In this document: positions 17,485-26,434 of the stretch, in pieces | Numbering within the stretch: the stretch's first letter is position 1 | Layout of the letters: every line of letters begins with the position of its first letter | Program-made: the position numbers and the translations under genes | Notes under the pieces: model-generated | What the model saw: only the letters and a program-made list of their open reading frames with translations | Database searches by the model: none | Told to the model about the DNA's origin: nothing | DNA from: Legionella maioricensis | Lineage (GTDB): Bacteria > Pseudomonadota > Gammaproteobacteria > Legionellales > Legionellaceae | Assembly: GCF_023618015.1 (NCBI RefSeq) | Contig: NZ_JAJKBJ010000015.1 | Span: 1 to 64,000, forward strand | Length of the DNA stretch: 64,000 nt | Direction: 5' to 3'

Positions 17485-18447
17485 ATGAATTTTATGATTA
17501 TTGCAAGTTATTTAAAAGATGGATTAAAACAAACGGAAATTAATGCAACCAATCAAAATTTGTTACACGAATCTCTTTGGATCGATCTCATTAATCCCTC
17601 AGAGGAAGAGGAAAACACTGTAGAGCAATACGTGAGATTAAATATTCCGACTCGGGAGGAAATGCGTGAAATTGAATTATCTAGTCGGCTTTATAAAGAA
17701 AACGATACCCTTTTTATGACCGCTACAATGATTGCCCAATCAGACTCCATCAATCCGAAACAGGATGCAGTTACTTTTGTTATTACTCCAAAACAATTGA
17801 TTACTATTCGCTATATTGAGCCCCAATCTTTTAAATTATTTGCATCAAGAATTAATAAAATGCGCATTGACAACTCCATCTCATTACTTACGGAATTATT
17901 AGACACCACTGTTGATCGATTAGCAGACATATTAGAGCGGATTAGCCATCTGTTAGAAAGTTATTCAAAAGATATTTTTCAACCTCAGAATTCTCATAAC
18001 ACCAATTATCAGGAGTTTCTACAACAACTTGGTGCCAATGGAGAGCTCAACGCGAAAATTGTTGAAAGCCTGGTATCTTTTAATAGGCTCATTCCTTTTT
18101 TTGATCAATCAGCAATTGTAAAAATTGACGACCATATACGACTTCTCACCTTAAGTAAAGATATTAGTTCACTCAATGATCATGCTACATTCCTTTCTAA
18201 CAAAATTAGTTTTTTATTAGAGGCCACTTTAGGAATGGTGCAAATTGAACAAAATGCCATTATTAAAATATTTTCCGTTGCTGCTGTAATCTTTTTACCT
18301 CCTACCTTAATTGCAAGTATTTATGGCATGAATTTTTCTTTTATGCCGGAGCTTTCATGGAAATACGGTTATGTTCTCGCTATAAGTCTCATGTTATTTT
18401 CTTCATGGGCGCCCTATAAATATTTTAAATACCGTAAATGGCTATAA
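17485..18447 (+). CDS. CorA-family divalent cation transporter
   Basis: A 320-residue protein with a cytoplasmic N-terminal alpha/beta domain and long helices. At the C-terminus, the first transmembrane helix (VAAVIFLPPTLIASI) ends in the selectivity signature YGMNF, followed by a second helix (YGYVLAISLMLFSSWAPY) and a basic tail. It is expected to take up Mg2+, or Co2+/Ni2+, as a homopentamer in the inner membrane. ATG at 17485; a second ATG three codons on is possible. Single gene. Confidence 0.9.
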   Translation: MNFMIIASYLKDGLKQTEINATNQNLLHESLWIDLINPSEEEENTVEQYVRLNIPTREEMREIELSSRLYKENDTLFMTATMIAQSDSINPKQDAVTFVITPKQLITIRYIEPQSFKLFASRINKMRIDNSISLLTELLDTTVDRLADILERISHLLESYSKDIFQPQNSHNTNYQEFLQQLGANGELNAKIVESLVSFNRLIPFFDQSAIVKIDDHIRLLTLSKDISSLNDHATFLSNKISFLLEATLGMVQIEQNAIIKIFSVAAVIFLPPTLIASIYGMNFSFMPELSWKYGYVLAISLMLFSSWAPYKYFKYRKWL

Positions 18448-18566
18448 GTAACGAATCGTGGCAGGCAGGACATTTAAAGGATAAATTGTCAACAGCCCCT
18501 ACTTATCGGTTTTAGTGAGGGCATATAATATAGAAAAAGGATAAATGAATATTTTGGAGATGCATT

Positions 18567-19844
18567 TTGAATATCGTTGTTGTGGGTGGCGGTGCAGGAG
18601 GTTTGGAACTGGTGGTCTCCTTAGGGCGGGCCTATCGTCGTCAACAAGATGTTAAAATTACTTTAGTTGATCAATCGCTGACCCATGTGTGGAAACCCTT
18701 GTTTCACGAAGTAGCAAGCGGAAGCCTCAATAATGTTTATGATAAAATGGGGTACCTCGCAATTGCTAAAAAAAATGAATTCCATTTTGAATTAGGGCAA
18801 TTAAAAAAAATTGACCGGCAAAATAAAACGATTTTAATCCATAATCCCACCGAAACGGATAAGCCATGTGAATTAACTTTGGACTACGATTTATTGATTC
18901 TGGCGATTGGCAGCGTCACCAATAACTTCCATACCCCGGGAAGTGATGAGTTTTGTTATTATCTGGATTTTGAGTGGCAAGCAAAAAAAATTCATCAAGT
19001 TTTATTTGAAAAATTAATTTACAACCATTATGAAAAAAATAGAGGACCAATTCAAGTGGCTATTGTTGGTGGCGGGGCAACCGGTGTTGAACTGGCAGCG
19101 GAATTACGTACCTCATTAGCGCAATTAAGCGCCTTGATCTCACAGAAATATGCCCCTAAAGAAATTGCCATAATTACTATTGTTGAGGCAGCTTCCCGTA
19201 TTTTATCTCCCTTACCGGAGAACATTTCTGTTGTAACCCAAAAACAATTAGCCGAAATGAGTATTGATATTTTAACGAATACTCGAATCGTTGAAGTTAA
19301 AAAAAATGGCATACTCACTCATGAAAATATCTTTATTCCCGCTGATATGATCATTTGGGTAGCAGGAATCAAAGGACAGGAAAGTGCGAAGAAGCTTGCA
19401 GATTTTGAATTTAATAATGCAGGACAAATTAAAGTAAAACCAACGCTACAAACAACAGTTGATGATACGATTTTTGCATTCGGAGATTGTGCCTGTTGCC
19501 TTATGCCGGACGGAAAACAAGTTCCGGCACGCGCCCAGGCAGCACATCAGCAGGCCAGCTTATTAGCCCATTCCATTCAACATATTCTAAAAAAGAAAGC
19601 GCTGAAACCTTATCGTTATGTGGATTATGGTTCTTTGGTTTCATTAAGTCACGGCGGTACCCACGGTGCACTTATCGTAGGTAATGAAAAAAGCGTGTTT
19701 ATTACGGGTTTTTTCGCAAGAATGGTTTATTTGTTATTATATAAATCACATCAAGTTAAAATAATTGGCTATTGGAAAGTCAGCGTGATGACGGCTGCAA
19801 ATTTTTTAATGCGACGTGTGCGCTCCGCGCTTAAATTGCATTAA
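18567..19844 (+). CDS. ndh: Type II NADH dehydrogenase-like flavoprotein
   Basis: A 425-residue pyridine nucleotide-disulfide oxidoreductase. FAD-binding Rossmann motif at the N-terminus (VVVGGGAGGLELVVSLGR) and NADH-binding motif near residue 165 (VAIVGGGATGVELAAEL), then the AFGDCA motif of the FAD domain. The C-terminal hydrophobic part is consistent with peripheral membrane attachment and quinone reduction (alternative, non-proton-pumping NADH dehydrogenase). The start is TTG, with GGAG 7 bases upstream; no in-frame ATG fits. Confidence 0.87.
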   Translation: MNIVVVGGGAGGLELVVSLGRAYRRQQDVKITLVDQSLTHVWKPLFHEVASGSLNNVYDKMGYLAIAKKNEFHFELGQLKKIDRQNKTILIHNPTETDKPCELTLDYDLLILAIGSVTNNFHTPGSDEFCYYLDFEWQAKKIHQVLFEKLIYNHYEKNRGPIQVAIVGGGATGVELAAELRTSLAQLSALISQKYAPKEIAIITIVEAASRILSPLPENISVVTQKQLAEMSIDILTNTRIVEVKKNGILTHENIFIPADMIIWVAGIKGQESAKKLADFEFNNAGQIKVKPTLQTTVDDTIFAFGDCACCLMPDGKQVPARAQAAHQQASLLAHSIQHILKKKALKPYRYVDYGSLVSLSHGGTHGALIVGNEKSVFITGFFARMVYLLLYKSHQVKIIGYWKVSVMTAANFLMRRVRSALKLH

Positions 19845-19883
19845 TAAAAATCACACGTTCACCAGATTACTTATGGAGTAAAA

Positions 19884-20333
19884 ATGAAGCGGACCCCCAA
19901 TTTAATTTATTTCCTGATCCTAATGATTGTTCACTCAGCAAGCTCAGCTACTGCCTTGCAATCCATGACCAAAGAACAAGTGAGAAAGGCTTTTATTAAG
20001 AAAACGTTGATCTCTATTCCTACCGATAATCTTAATGGAAAAACCATTAATAATACCTTCACCATGTACATGGATGGTAATGGGACTATTTATGGAAAAA
20101 TGTCACTTAAACCACATAACGAACCTCAAACAGATAAAGGGATTTATAGTTTGGAAAATAACGGCACGGTTGCTATAACCTGGGACCACTGGGACAGAAA
20201 GGAAAAGTTATATGCTCAATTTTTTGAAACTAAAAATGCCTATTTAGCTATAGGAGTTGATAGAGTTTTTCATACTGTGTTTATGAAAGAAAACATTTTA
20301 AACGGGAACAAAATAAATTTTTCTGCTCAATAA
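19884..20333 (+). CDS. Small secreted protein of unknown function
   Basis: A 149-residue protein with a signal peptide (about residues 1-24, cleavage after SSATA). The mature part is beta-rich (NTFTMYMDGNGTIYGKMSLK; NGTVAITWDHWDRKEKLYAQF), resembling small periplasmic proteins that match a sugar- or haem-protein-like single domain. No family assigned. It lies 39 bases downstream of the NADH dehydrogenase gene and could share its transcript. Confidence 0.65.
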   Translation: MKRTPNLIYFLILMIVHSASSATALQSMTKEQVRKAFIKKTLISIPTDNLNGKTINNTFTMYMDGNGTIYGKMSLKPHNEPQTDKGIYSLENNGTVAITWDHWDRKEKLYAQFFETKNAYLAIGVDRVFHTVFMKENILNGNKINFSAQ

Positions 20334-20365
20334 TTTAGAGCGTGTTGATAATCTATCCCCTCCCC

Positions 20366-20416
20366 TGCATGCCGCAGCTTATTCGGCGTTGTTGCTACAA
20401 CGCGGCTGCTCATGCA
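20366..20416. repeat. Short imperfect palindrome
   Basis: Arms TGCATG...GCAGC...CGGCGTTG and CAACGCGG...GCTGC...CATGCA around a TTGCTA loop, in the gap after the secreted protein gene. It may serve as a terminator or be a dispersed repeat; only one copy is seen in this window. Confidence 0.45.
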
Positions 20417-20505
20417 AAGATTTCCCCTAAACTTTCATGGGAAATCCCTATTCTGTTATAATTAAGGTAACTCGCATTGTCTAATTAATATAGAGTATCA
20501 CCTTA

Positions 20506-21333
20506 ATGAATTCTTCTATTGTTAGTGAATCACAAAGACTTATAACTCAAGCCAATCAATTATTAGCTGACTCACAAGCATTATTGATTGATTTAGGGGA
20601 TGATTCTGAATCGTCAGATGCTGCGTCATTTGATATTAATGTCAAGATAATACAGTTGCTATTGGAGTACAGGCTAAGCAGTCAAGATGCGTTGTCAAAA
20701 GTACTTAGCCTTGACCATAACTTAATTGCTTTATTAGGCATAGAACCCAAACACGCTGCCAGTACCAATCTTGATAGGCTTACTTATGCCTTGGGAAGTG
20801 AGGATTTAAGACAAATTTTACATGCCCTTAGCCAACTGGTAGATTATTTGCTGAAAGTCGTCCATTCCTATCAAAAAAATCAGCAACAGTTAAACAGATA
20901 CAATCATATGCATAAGGAAAGCAAACCGTCCAAATTATTAATGGGAATGCAAAAGCTGGTCATGCAACAAAAAAAACTGCTTTCCTTACTTGATGAGATG
21001 GGAAAAAATCTCGAGCAAATAACTCAAGTAGAGGCAATAGGCCCCTTATATGACCATATTGCCGCCTTGAGAGGACCTATTTCACAGTTTTTTCAGGCCA
21101 TTCAGCATGGAATCGGTCTGGCACATGAGCTGTACCAAAAAACCAATAAGGAGGTTCCTTTAGAACATTCATTGGCCCATGTGTTGCAACAAATAGAAGA
21201 GGTACTGGAACAAATGCCCTCAATCTATAAACCTCATCCGCACTACCAAGCGCCTCCCCCTGCATTAGAAACCGTAGAGCGTTTGGAGCAAAGGGCCTCA
21301 ACTAAACGGCTCAGTCCTTTTTTTAATCATTAA
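20506..21333 (+). CDS. Hypothetical alpha-helical protein
   Basis: A 275-residue, almost wholly helical protein without signal peptide or transmembrane segment. Heptad-like stretches (KLVMQQKKLLSLLDEMGKNL; HVLQQIEEVLEQM) suggest coiled coils. It ends in a proline-rich linker (PHPHYQAPPPALE) and a basic tail. No family recognised; a cytoplasmic effector or a structural protein are both possible. Confidence 0.6.
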   Translation: MNSSIVSESQRLITQANQLLADSQALLIDLGDDSESSDAASFDINVKIIQLLLEYRLSSQDALSKVLSLDHNLIALLGIEPKHAASTNLDRLTYALGSEDLRQILHALSQLVDYLLKVVHSYQKNQQQLNRYNHMHKESKPSKLLMGMQKLVMQQKKLLSLLDEMGKNLEQITQVEAIGPLYDHIAALRGPISQFFQAIQHGIGLAHELYQKTNKEVPLEHSLAHVLQQIEEVLEQMPSIYKPHPHYQAPPPALETVERLEQRASTKRLSPFFNH

Positions 21334-21404
21334 ATTCTGTAGGTGCGGCTATCTATGAAAATGAAGATTCCTCAAACCAACTTAATCTATTTTATTTTAA
21401 CAAT

Positions 21405-22694
21405 TTAAATAGGCTGATTAATCCATTTTTCTTGTAAGGATGTCTCCTCGCTGATCTTATTTTCCTGATAAAACATTGCGCTTATTAAAGAAATCCCTAT
21501 GCCAATTAAGGGATAGACCGTTACAGCTAATGGATTGGCAAATACTTTAATAAGTAAGGTCACAAAAAATTGGGCAAAAGATCCAAATAACAATACCGAA
21601 ACGTTAACACCGAGTGATAAACAAGTTGAGCGAATATTAAAAGAAAATAACTCGGTTATTGCAGCTTGAATTGCACCATAATAGATAGATAGTGAAAAGC
21701 AAATAATACATTGAATAATGACAAGTCGTTGAAATGAAGGGGCTGCATTAAGCCATAAAAAACAAGGATAGATTTCAATAAAACAGCACACCATAGAAAG
21801 TAATAAAAGATTTTTTCTTCCCATTTTGTCGGATAACCAACCAAAGCAGGGAATCAATACAATCATCAGGCCTACCCCCATTAAGGTAGAAGCGTAAGCA
21901 TCAGAAACATTAAGATGTAAATACATAGACACATAGGTGGGCATGTAGGATAAAAGGACATACATCGCCACACTTCCACCACTAACTAACCCGATGACTA
22001 TAAATAAATTTTGTATGTTGTGTCGTACCGCATATAACAATGAACTGGGTACTTTTGGGGAAACAATCAAAATGGGATCTTTTAAGTATTGTCGAATATA
22101 GACGCCAATAGGAATGATTACTAAACCAATAAGAAATGGAAGACGCCATCCCCAATCTTCAATTTGAGATGCTGATAAACTTTTTGCTAATGAAATACCC
22201 ACAATTAAGCTAGCCAGTACGGCAATCATCTGACTAAAGGTATGCATAGAGCAATAAAAGCCCCTTTTGTCAGGCGGTGCAGACTCGAATAAAATAACAG
22301 GTGAAATACCACACTCCCCACCAGCAGAAAATCCCTGGATAAGTCTGGCAAATAAAATAATCAATGGAGCAATAATCCCTACTTGATTGTAGGTTGGTGC
22401 AAAAGAAATCAAAGTCAACGCAATGATCATTAATGCAATAGACCAATTCATTGCTCTAATCCGACCATATTTATCCGCAACCACACCTAAAACAATACCG
22501 CCCAAAGGACGCATCAAAAATGCTACTCCAAAAGTCGCGGTTATCGCTAACAGGGAATTTAAATCGTTTGTGCTGGGAAAAAATATCTTGGCTAAGTACA
22601 CACTTAAAAAGGAATAAACAAAATAATCATACCATTCAATTGCATTACCCATAATAATCGCTGTAATTTTTTTAAATGATAAAGTGTGACTCAT
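21405..22694 (-). CDS. MFS transporter, metabolite/H+ symporter (ProP-like) family
   Basis: A 429-residue protein with 12 predicted helices. The N-terminal block (GNAIEWYDYFVYSFLSVYLA) and loop 2-3 motif (RPLGGIVLGVVADKYGRIRA) are characteristic of the metabolite:H+ symporter subfamily, which includes proline/betaine, alpha-ketoglutarate and citrate carriers. Loop 8-9 has the second copy (GWLSDKMGRKN). The ATG at 22694 is chosen because the conserved sequence begins there. Substrate unknown. Confidence 0.85.
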   Translation of the reverse strand: MSHTLSFKKITAIIMGNAIEWYDYFVYSFLSVYLAKIFFPSTNDLNSLLAITATFGVAFLMRPLGGIVLGVVADKYGRIRAMNWSIALMIIALTLISFAPTYNQVGIIAPLIILFARLIQGFSAGGECGISPVILFESAPPDKRGFYCSMHTFSQMIAVLASLIVGISLAKSLSASQIEDWGWRLPFLIGLVIIPIGVYIRQYLKDPILIVSPKVPSSLLYAVRHNIQNLFIVIGLVSGGSVAMYVLLSYMPTYVSMYLHLNVSDAYASTLMGVGLMIVLIPCFGWLSDKMGRKNLLLLSMVCCFIEIYPCFLWLNAAPSFQRLVIIQCIICFSLSIYYGAIQAAITELFSFNIRSTCLSLGVNVSVLLFGSFAQFFVTLLIKVFANPLAVTVYPLIGIGISLISAMFYQENKISEETSLQEKWINQPI

Positions 22695-22871
22695 AAACTG
22701 ATTTCTTCTAAAAGGGATGATACATTTCAGGCAGGGCGACACAGGCAGTTAAGCAAATAGATCACCCAGCATATCAGGCACTATTTTAGCATATTTAATT
22801 GTTTGGGTTAATTCCATGCTGTTTATCTATAATTCGAATAAACCAGCCTCTATGAAATTAACCCTTAGGGC

Positions 22872-23873
22872 CTAGACGGTAACGACGATTTTACCAATCT
22901 GTTCGTTTGACTCCATATAGCGATGTGCGTCTACAATGTGATCCAATTCAAAAGTGCGCGCAATTTTAGGTTTAAATACCCCCTTTTGCAAACGATCAAA
23001 AACGTATTTTTCAGCTTGTGCGCGTGATTGTGGATTAGCGACTAATTCAAACAAGGTATAACCTCGAATAGTAAGTCCTTTAGACAATGCAATAGACAAT
23101 GGGAATGGAGTTGGCTCAGGTGCCAAAGCGCCATATTCAAAAATAATCCCTTCTTGGGCAGCTGCTTCTGCAAGTTTATTTAATCCTTGCCCCCCAATAG
23201 GATCAAAAATAATTCTTGCCCCCTTCCCTCCAGTAATTTTATTTACTTGAGCCACTAAGTCCTCATCATCAGTTGCAATCACATGATTGGCGCCCAAAGA
23301 CAGTAATTCTTCCTTTTTGCTCCTCCGACGTGTAACTGCAATGCTGACTGCGCCCTGATCTCGGACAATGTCAATGGCTGCGATGCCCACACTACTGCTT
23401 GCTGCCGTAATTAGAACATAATCTTCTTTGGTCATTTTGCCAAAATGAATTAATGCGCCGTAAGCTGTAAGATATTGCATCCAAATTGACGTGGCTTCGC
23501 TAAACGACAATTTCTCCGGATAGGCAGCCAAAGCATAAGCCGGAACGATCGCGACTTCACCATAAACACCATATTTACCCACGTCAAAGCAGGGAACAGT
23601 ACTGAATTTATGCCCAATTATGTTTTTATCCACATCCGTACCAACGGCTTCGACAATACCCGATGCTTCATAACCAATATTCGAGGGTAAATGAGGCTGC
23701 ACCAGATAATTTCCACGGCGAAACATGACTTCTGCGCGATTTAAACCAATTGCTTTAACTCTTAATCTTACTTCACCTTTCTTAGGCTCTGGCAAGGACA
23801 TTTCATCCAATTGCAATACCTCAGGCCCGCCTACTTCATGAAAACGAACTATTTTAACCTTGGAATCTAACAT
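22872..23873 (-). CDS. Zinc-independent quinone oxidoreductase (MDR superfamily)
   Basis: A 333-residue medium-chain reductase: GroES-like N-terminal domain (NLPSNIGYEASGIVEAVGTD-like catalytic region without a zinc Cys/His set) and Rossmann domain with a modified glycine motif (LITAASSSVGIAAIDIV). It probably reduces quinones or enones with NADPH. AAGGA 6 bases before ATG. Not obviously in an operon. Confidence 0.85.
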   Translation of the reverse strand: MLDSKVKIVRFHEVGGPEVLQLDEMSLPEPKKGEVRLRVKAIGLNRAEVMFRRGNYLVQPHLPSNIGYEASGIVEAVGTDVDKNIIGHKFSTVPCFDVGKYGVYGEVAIVPAYALAAYPEKLSFSEATSIWMQYLTAYGALIHFGKMTKEDYVLITAASSSVGIAAIDIVRDQGAVSIAVTRRRSKKEELLSLGANHVIATDDEDLVAQVNKITGGKGARIIFDPIGGQGLNKLAEAAAQEGIIFEYGALAPEPTPFPLSIALSKGLTIRGYTLFELVANPQSRAQAEKYVFDRLQKGVFKPKIARTFELDHIVDAHRYMESNEQIGKIVVTV

Positions 23874-24043
23874 AACATTTCCTTGTCTATTAAATTGAGC
23901 GGGACTAAGAATATAACTTAAAATCCATAGTTTTTAATAGACTTTAATTCAACAGATACAGTTATAGAAAAGAAATTTTTCGCATCCAAGAGAAAAGGTC
24001 GACAAAAATTACGTCGCGCTAAAAATGCAGAGGCTCAACTACC

Positions 24044-24433
24044 TTAGGAACGTTTAAATCCTAAGTAAGTTAGCAGTGCTCCAAGAAGAAAATCAAAACT
24101 AGCGCTTGCGTAAGCAAAATTCAGATGATGCACAAAGCTCAGAGACAGATGATCAATGAACTCTGGAAAAAAGATAATGCTTGCGCCTTTGAACAAAGTC
24201 AGCCAGGCAATAATCGTGATAATCAATCGCCAGTGCAGCTCCCAAACATTATGACTTACTACCATTAATAACCCGAGAATCAGCGTAAAAAAGCCTGTAA
24301 CAAACATTAATGGGGCATCATTAACCAGCTTATAAACATAACGCGTAAACTGATGCATATCCACAAACATGGCAACACCTATAATGAGCAGATAGAGTCC
24401 AAGCACTTTGCTTAAGAATTTAGAGGTATCCAT
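24044..24433 (-). CDS. Small integral membrane protein
   Basis: A 129-residue protein with four predicted helices (VLGLYLLIIGVAMFV; LMFVTGFFTLILGLLMVV; LIITIIAWLTLFKGASIIF; FDFLLGALLTYLGF). GGGAGC lies 6 bases before ATG. No family named; function unknown. Confidence 0.7.
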   Translation of the reverse strand: MDTSKFLSKVLGLYLLIIGVAMFVDMHQFTRYVYKLVNDAPLMFVTGFFTLILGLLMVVSHNVWELHWRLIITIIAWLTLFKGASIIFFPEFIDHLSLSFVHHLNFAYASASFDFLLGALLTYLGFKRS

Positions 24434-24596
24434 ATTAGTGCTCCCTAAAAATTTTTAATAACAATCAAACAAGTAATACGCTGTTTTAAAAGAATTATTA
24501 ACTTTATCATCCATCTATAAAGTATAGAATAAACTACAGGGAAAGGTAAAAGTGGCTAATTTATAATCAGGGCAGGCGAGCCTTCCTCCACGCGTC

Positions 24597-24680
24597 CGTC
24601 ATCTCGAGCTTTAGCGAGAGATCTCCTGAATGCGGTATGTGCTATATCCAGGAGATCTCTCGCTAAAGCTCGAGATGACG
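24597..24680. repeat. 84-bp palindromic element (CGTCATCTCGAG family)
   Basis: A long hairpin: CGTCATCTCGAGCTTTAGCG and GAGATCTCC in one arm and the exact reverse complement, ending CTCGAGATGACG, in the other. Same family as 46-127. Its right end merges into a tandem array. Confidence 0.9.
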
Positions 24681-24843
24681 TGAGGTGGCTCAAGGCAACG
24701 TGAGGTGGCTCGAGGCAACATGAGGTGGCTCAAGGCAACATGAGGTGGCTCGAGGCAACATGAGGTGGCTCAAGGCAACATGAGGTAGCTCAAGGCAACA
24801 TGAGGTAGCTCAAAGGCAACGTGAGGTGGCTCGAGGCAACGTG
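24669..24843. repeat. 20-bp tandem array, about eight units
   Basis: Units of 20 bp (one of 21) made from a diverged copy of the hairpin terminus CTCGAGATGACG, mostly as CTCAAGGCAACA or CTCGAGGCAACG, followed by TGAGGTGG or TGAGGTAG. The array fills the gap up to the next gene. Confidence 0.9.
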
Positions 24844-24876
24844 GAAAATACCGATGATGAAAGAGAAACCTTTTCA

Positions 24877-25347
24877 TTATTTCTTTGTCGGTGTAGAAGG
24901 CAACAAATAAAGGGTCAGATAAGTCAATAACTGGAATCCGCCCTGAACCATATGATTTTCTTCCAAATCAAATTTCATTACCAGTTGATCAGCCAGGAAG
25001 AAAGCAAGCCAGTAGCCAAGAGAAACAATAAAAGCTATATCAGCCCGACGCATCCAGATTTTAGAGTCTTTATTCAAACCAACACAGGCCCAACAAAAAA
25101 CGACAGTAGAAAGCAAAGACCAAAGCAATATACCTATAAAAAGCAACGGGGGACCCCATTCTGGCAGAGGATACATTTTTAATGAGTTGAGTAAAAAAGG
25201 ATAATTGGTATCCGGCGCCCAGCTTTTTATCAGCCAACCAAAGTGAGCCAGACTCCCAACTATATCTGTCCATAAGGCAGTAAGCCACCATAATGCCCAA
25301 AAAATAATGATCATTTTTTTAAAGGCTTCTTTATTGTCTTGTAACAT
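24877..25347 (-). CDS. Integral membrane protein of unknown function
   Basis: A 156-residue protein with four to five predicted helices (IIIFWALWWLTALWTDIVG; LLFIGILLWSLLSTVVFCW; ADIAFIVSLGYWLAFFLAD; QLLTYLTLYLLPS). Tryptophan-rich. The ATG at 25347 has only a distant AAGGA; a Met at residue 12 is an alternative start. The tandem repeat array lies just beyond the 3' end. Confidence 0.7.
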   Translation of the reverse strand: MLQDNKEAFKKMIIIFWALWWLTALWTDIVGSLAHFGWLIKSWAPDTNYPFLLNSLKMYPLPEWGPPLLFIGILLWSLLSTVVFCWACVGLNKDSKIWMRRADIAFIVSLGYWLAFFLADQLVMKFDLEENHMVQGGFQLLTYLTLYLLPSTPTKK

Positions 25348-25513
25348 AAAGTATCAATATGTCCTTACAGCGAAATGACTCATTAATTTAGCAAACTTTT
25401 CTGGAATGAAATAGGTTATATTAATAATTTGTTCAAAGGCGCAATTTTACTCTCATCATCCGAAATATTTTCCCTCTCATCTCAAGCCCCTGGATAGGTC
25501 TATTGTTCGCTAA

Positions 25514-25542
25514 TTGACAAGTGTCATTGTTCCACTTAGAGT
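25514..25542 (+). promoter_or_regulatory. Candidate sigma-70 promoter
   Basis: A perfect -35 TTGACA (25514-25519) and a -10 TAGAGT (25537-25542) separated by 17 bases, 29 bases before the ATG of the binding-protein gene. Confidence 0.45.
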
Positions 25543-25570
25543 CTAAACATCTCTTTGAAGGATTTAAAAC

Positions 25571-26314
25571 ATGAAGTTGATAGTATTTATTATCTTATTT
25601 ATAAGCAATATTTTTGCTTATGGCCAATCACTTAAGGTCGGAGTATTACAATTTGCCCCACCTTTTTCATCAAAATCGGATACTACCAATCATTATTATG
25701 GTTTTGTAGTCGACCTGATGAATGTTATTTGCCAGCGACTTAACTATAAATGCGAGTTCGTCCCCATCCCCGCAAGCGGTGAGTTTGATGCACTAGATAA
25801 AGGTGTTTTGGATGTTACATTCACACCAAGCCCGATTACTGCCTCATTATTATCGGATAAATATATATTTAGCTTACCTTATTTAGCCAGCCATGGGCAA
25901 TTTTTAGCCTTAGAATCTGACCCCGTCCATAGCACGGCCGATATTCATGATAAAAAAATTGGTTTTTTTAAATTCAATTTCGCTGAGTCAGAGATATTGA
26001 ATAAATACAGCACTAATAACAAGTTTGTAGAGTTCACCGATCCTGCTGAATTATTAAATGCCCTCCTGGCAAAAAACATCGATCTTATTTTGATCAATCA
26101 TTATGCAGCTAAATATATGGTAAACATTAGCGAATCCAAGGTAAAACTGGTTGGCGATAAAATTCCTATAGGAAGCGGATACGGAATCATTACTCTTAAA
26201 CGTAATATTGTATTAATTAATAAAATAAATAATATCCTGCTCGATATGGAAAAAGATGGCAGTTATTTGAAAGTTTTTAATGAATATTTTGGTTCTAATT
26301 CAAAGCTGCAGTAA
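25571..26314 (+). CDS. Periplasmic substrate-binding protein (amino-acid ABC type, PBPb)
   Basis: A 247-residue protein with a signal peptide (about residues 1-18). Typical SBP family 3 start (LKVGVLQFAPPFSSK) and ligand-pocket region (YYGFVVDLMNVICQRLNYKC; GVLDVTFTPSPITAS). No ABC permease or ATPase gene is adjacent, so it works with a remote transporter or as a sensor. AAGGA before ATG. Confidence 0.8.
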   Translation: MKLIVFIILFISNIFAYGQSLKVGVLQFAPPFSSKSDTTNHYYGFVVDLMNVICQRLNYKCEFVPIPASGEFDALDKGVLDVTFTPSPITASLLSDKYIFSLPYLASHGQFLALESDPVHSTADIHDKKIGFFKFNFAESEILNKYSTNNKFVEFTDPAELLNALLAKNIDLILINHYAAKYMVNISESKVKLVGDKIPIGSGYGIITLKRNIVLINKINNILLDMEKDGSYLKVFNEYFGSNSKLQ

Positions 26315-26368
26315 TAAAGATCTATTACCAAGGTATGAGTATTATTAATATGACTGACTAATGTCCAT

Positions 26369-26401
26369 CTTAAGCTTCTCTTAATAATTTACGAGTAGAA
26401 T
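26369..26401 (+). promoter_or_regulatory. PmrA-type box and -10 element
   Basis: Direct repeats CTTAAG (26369) and CTTAAT (26380) with an 11-bp period, then exactly 10 bp to TAGAAT (26396-26401). This matches the tandem CTTAA(T/G) arrangement of PmrA-controlled Legionella effector promoters. It lies 34 bases before the start of the gene at 26435. Confidence 0.7.
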
Positions 26402-26434
26402 TTTAAGATTGTCTTACAGGTAGTAGAGAGATTT

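Noticed and set aside
24669-24843. CRISPR-like or coding tandem repeat
   Set aside because: The 20-bp units have no spacers and no conserved frame.
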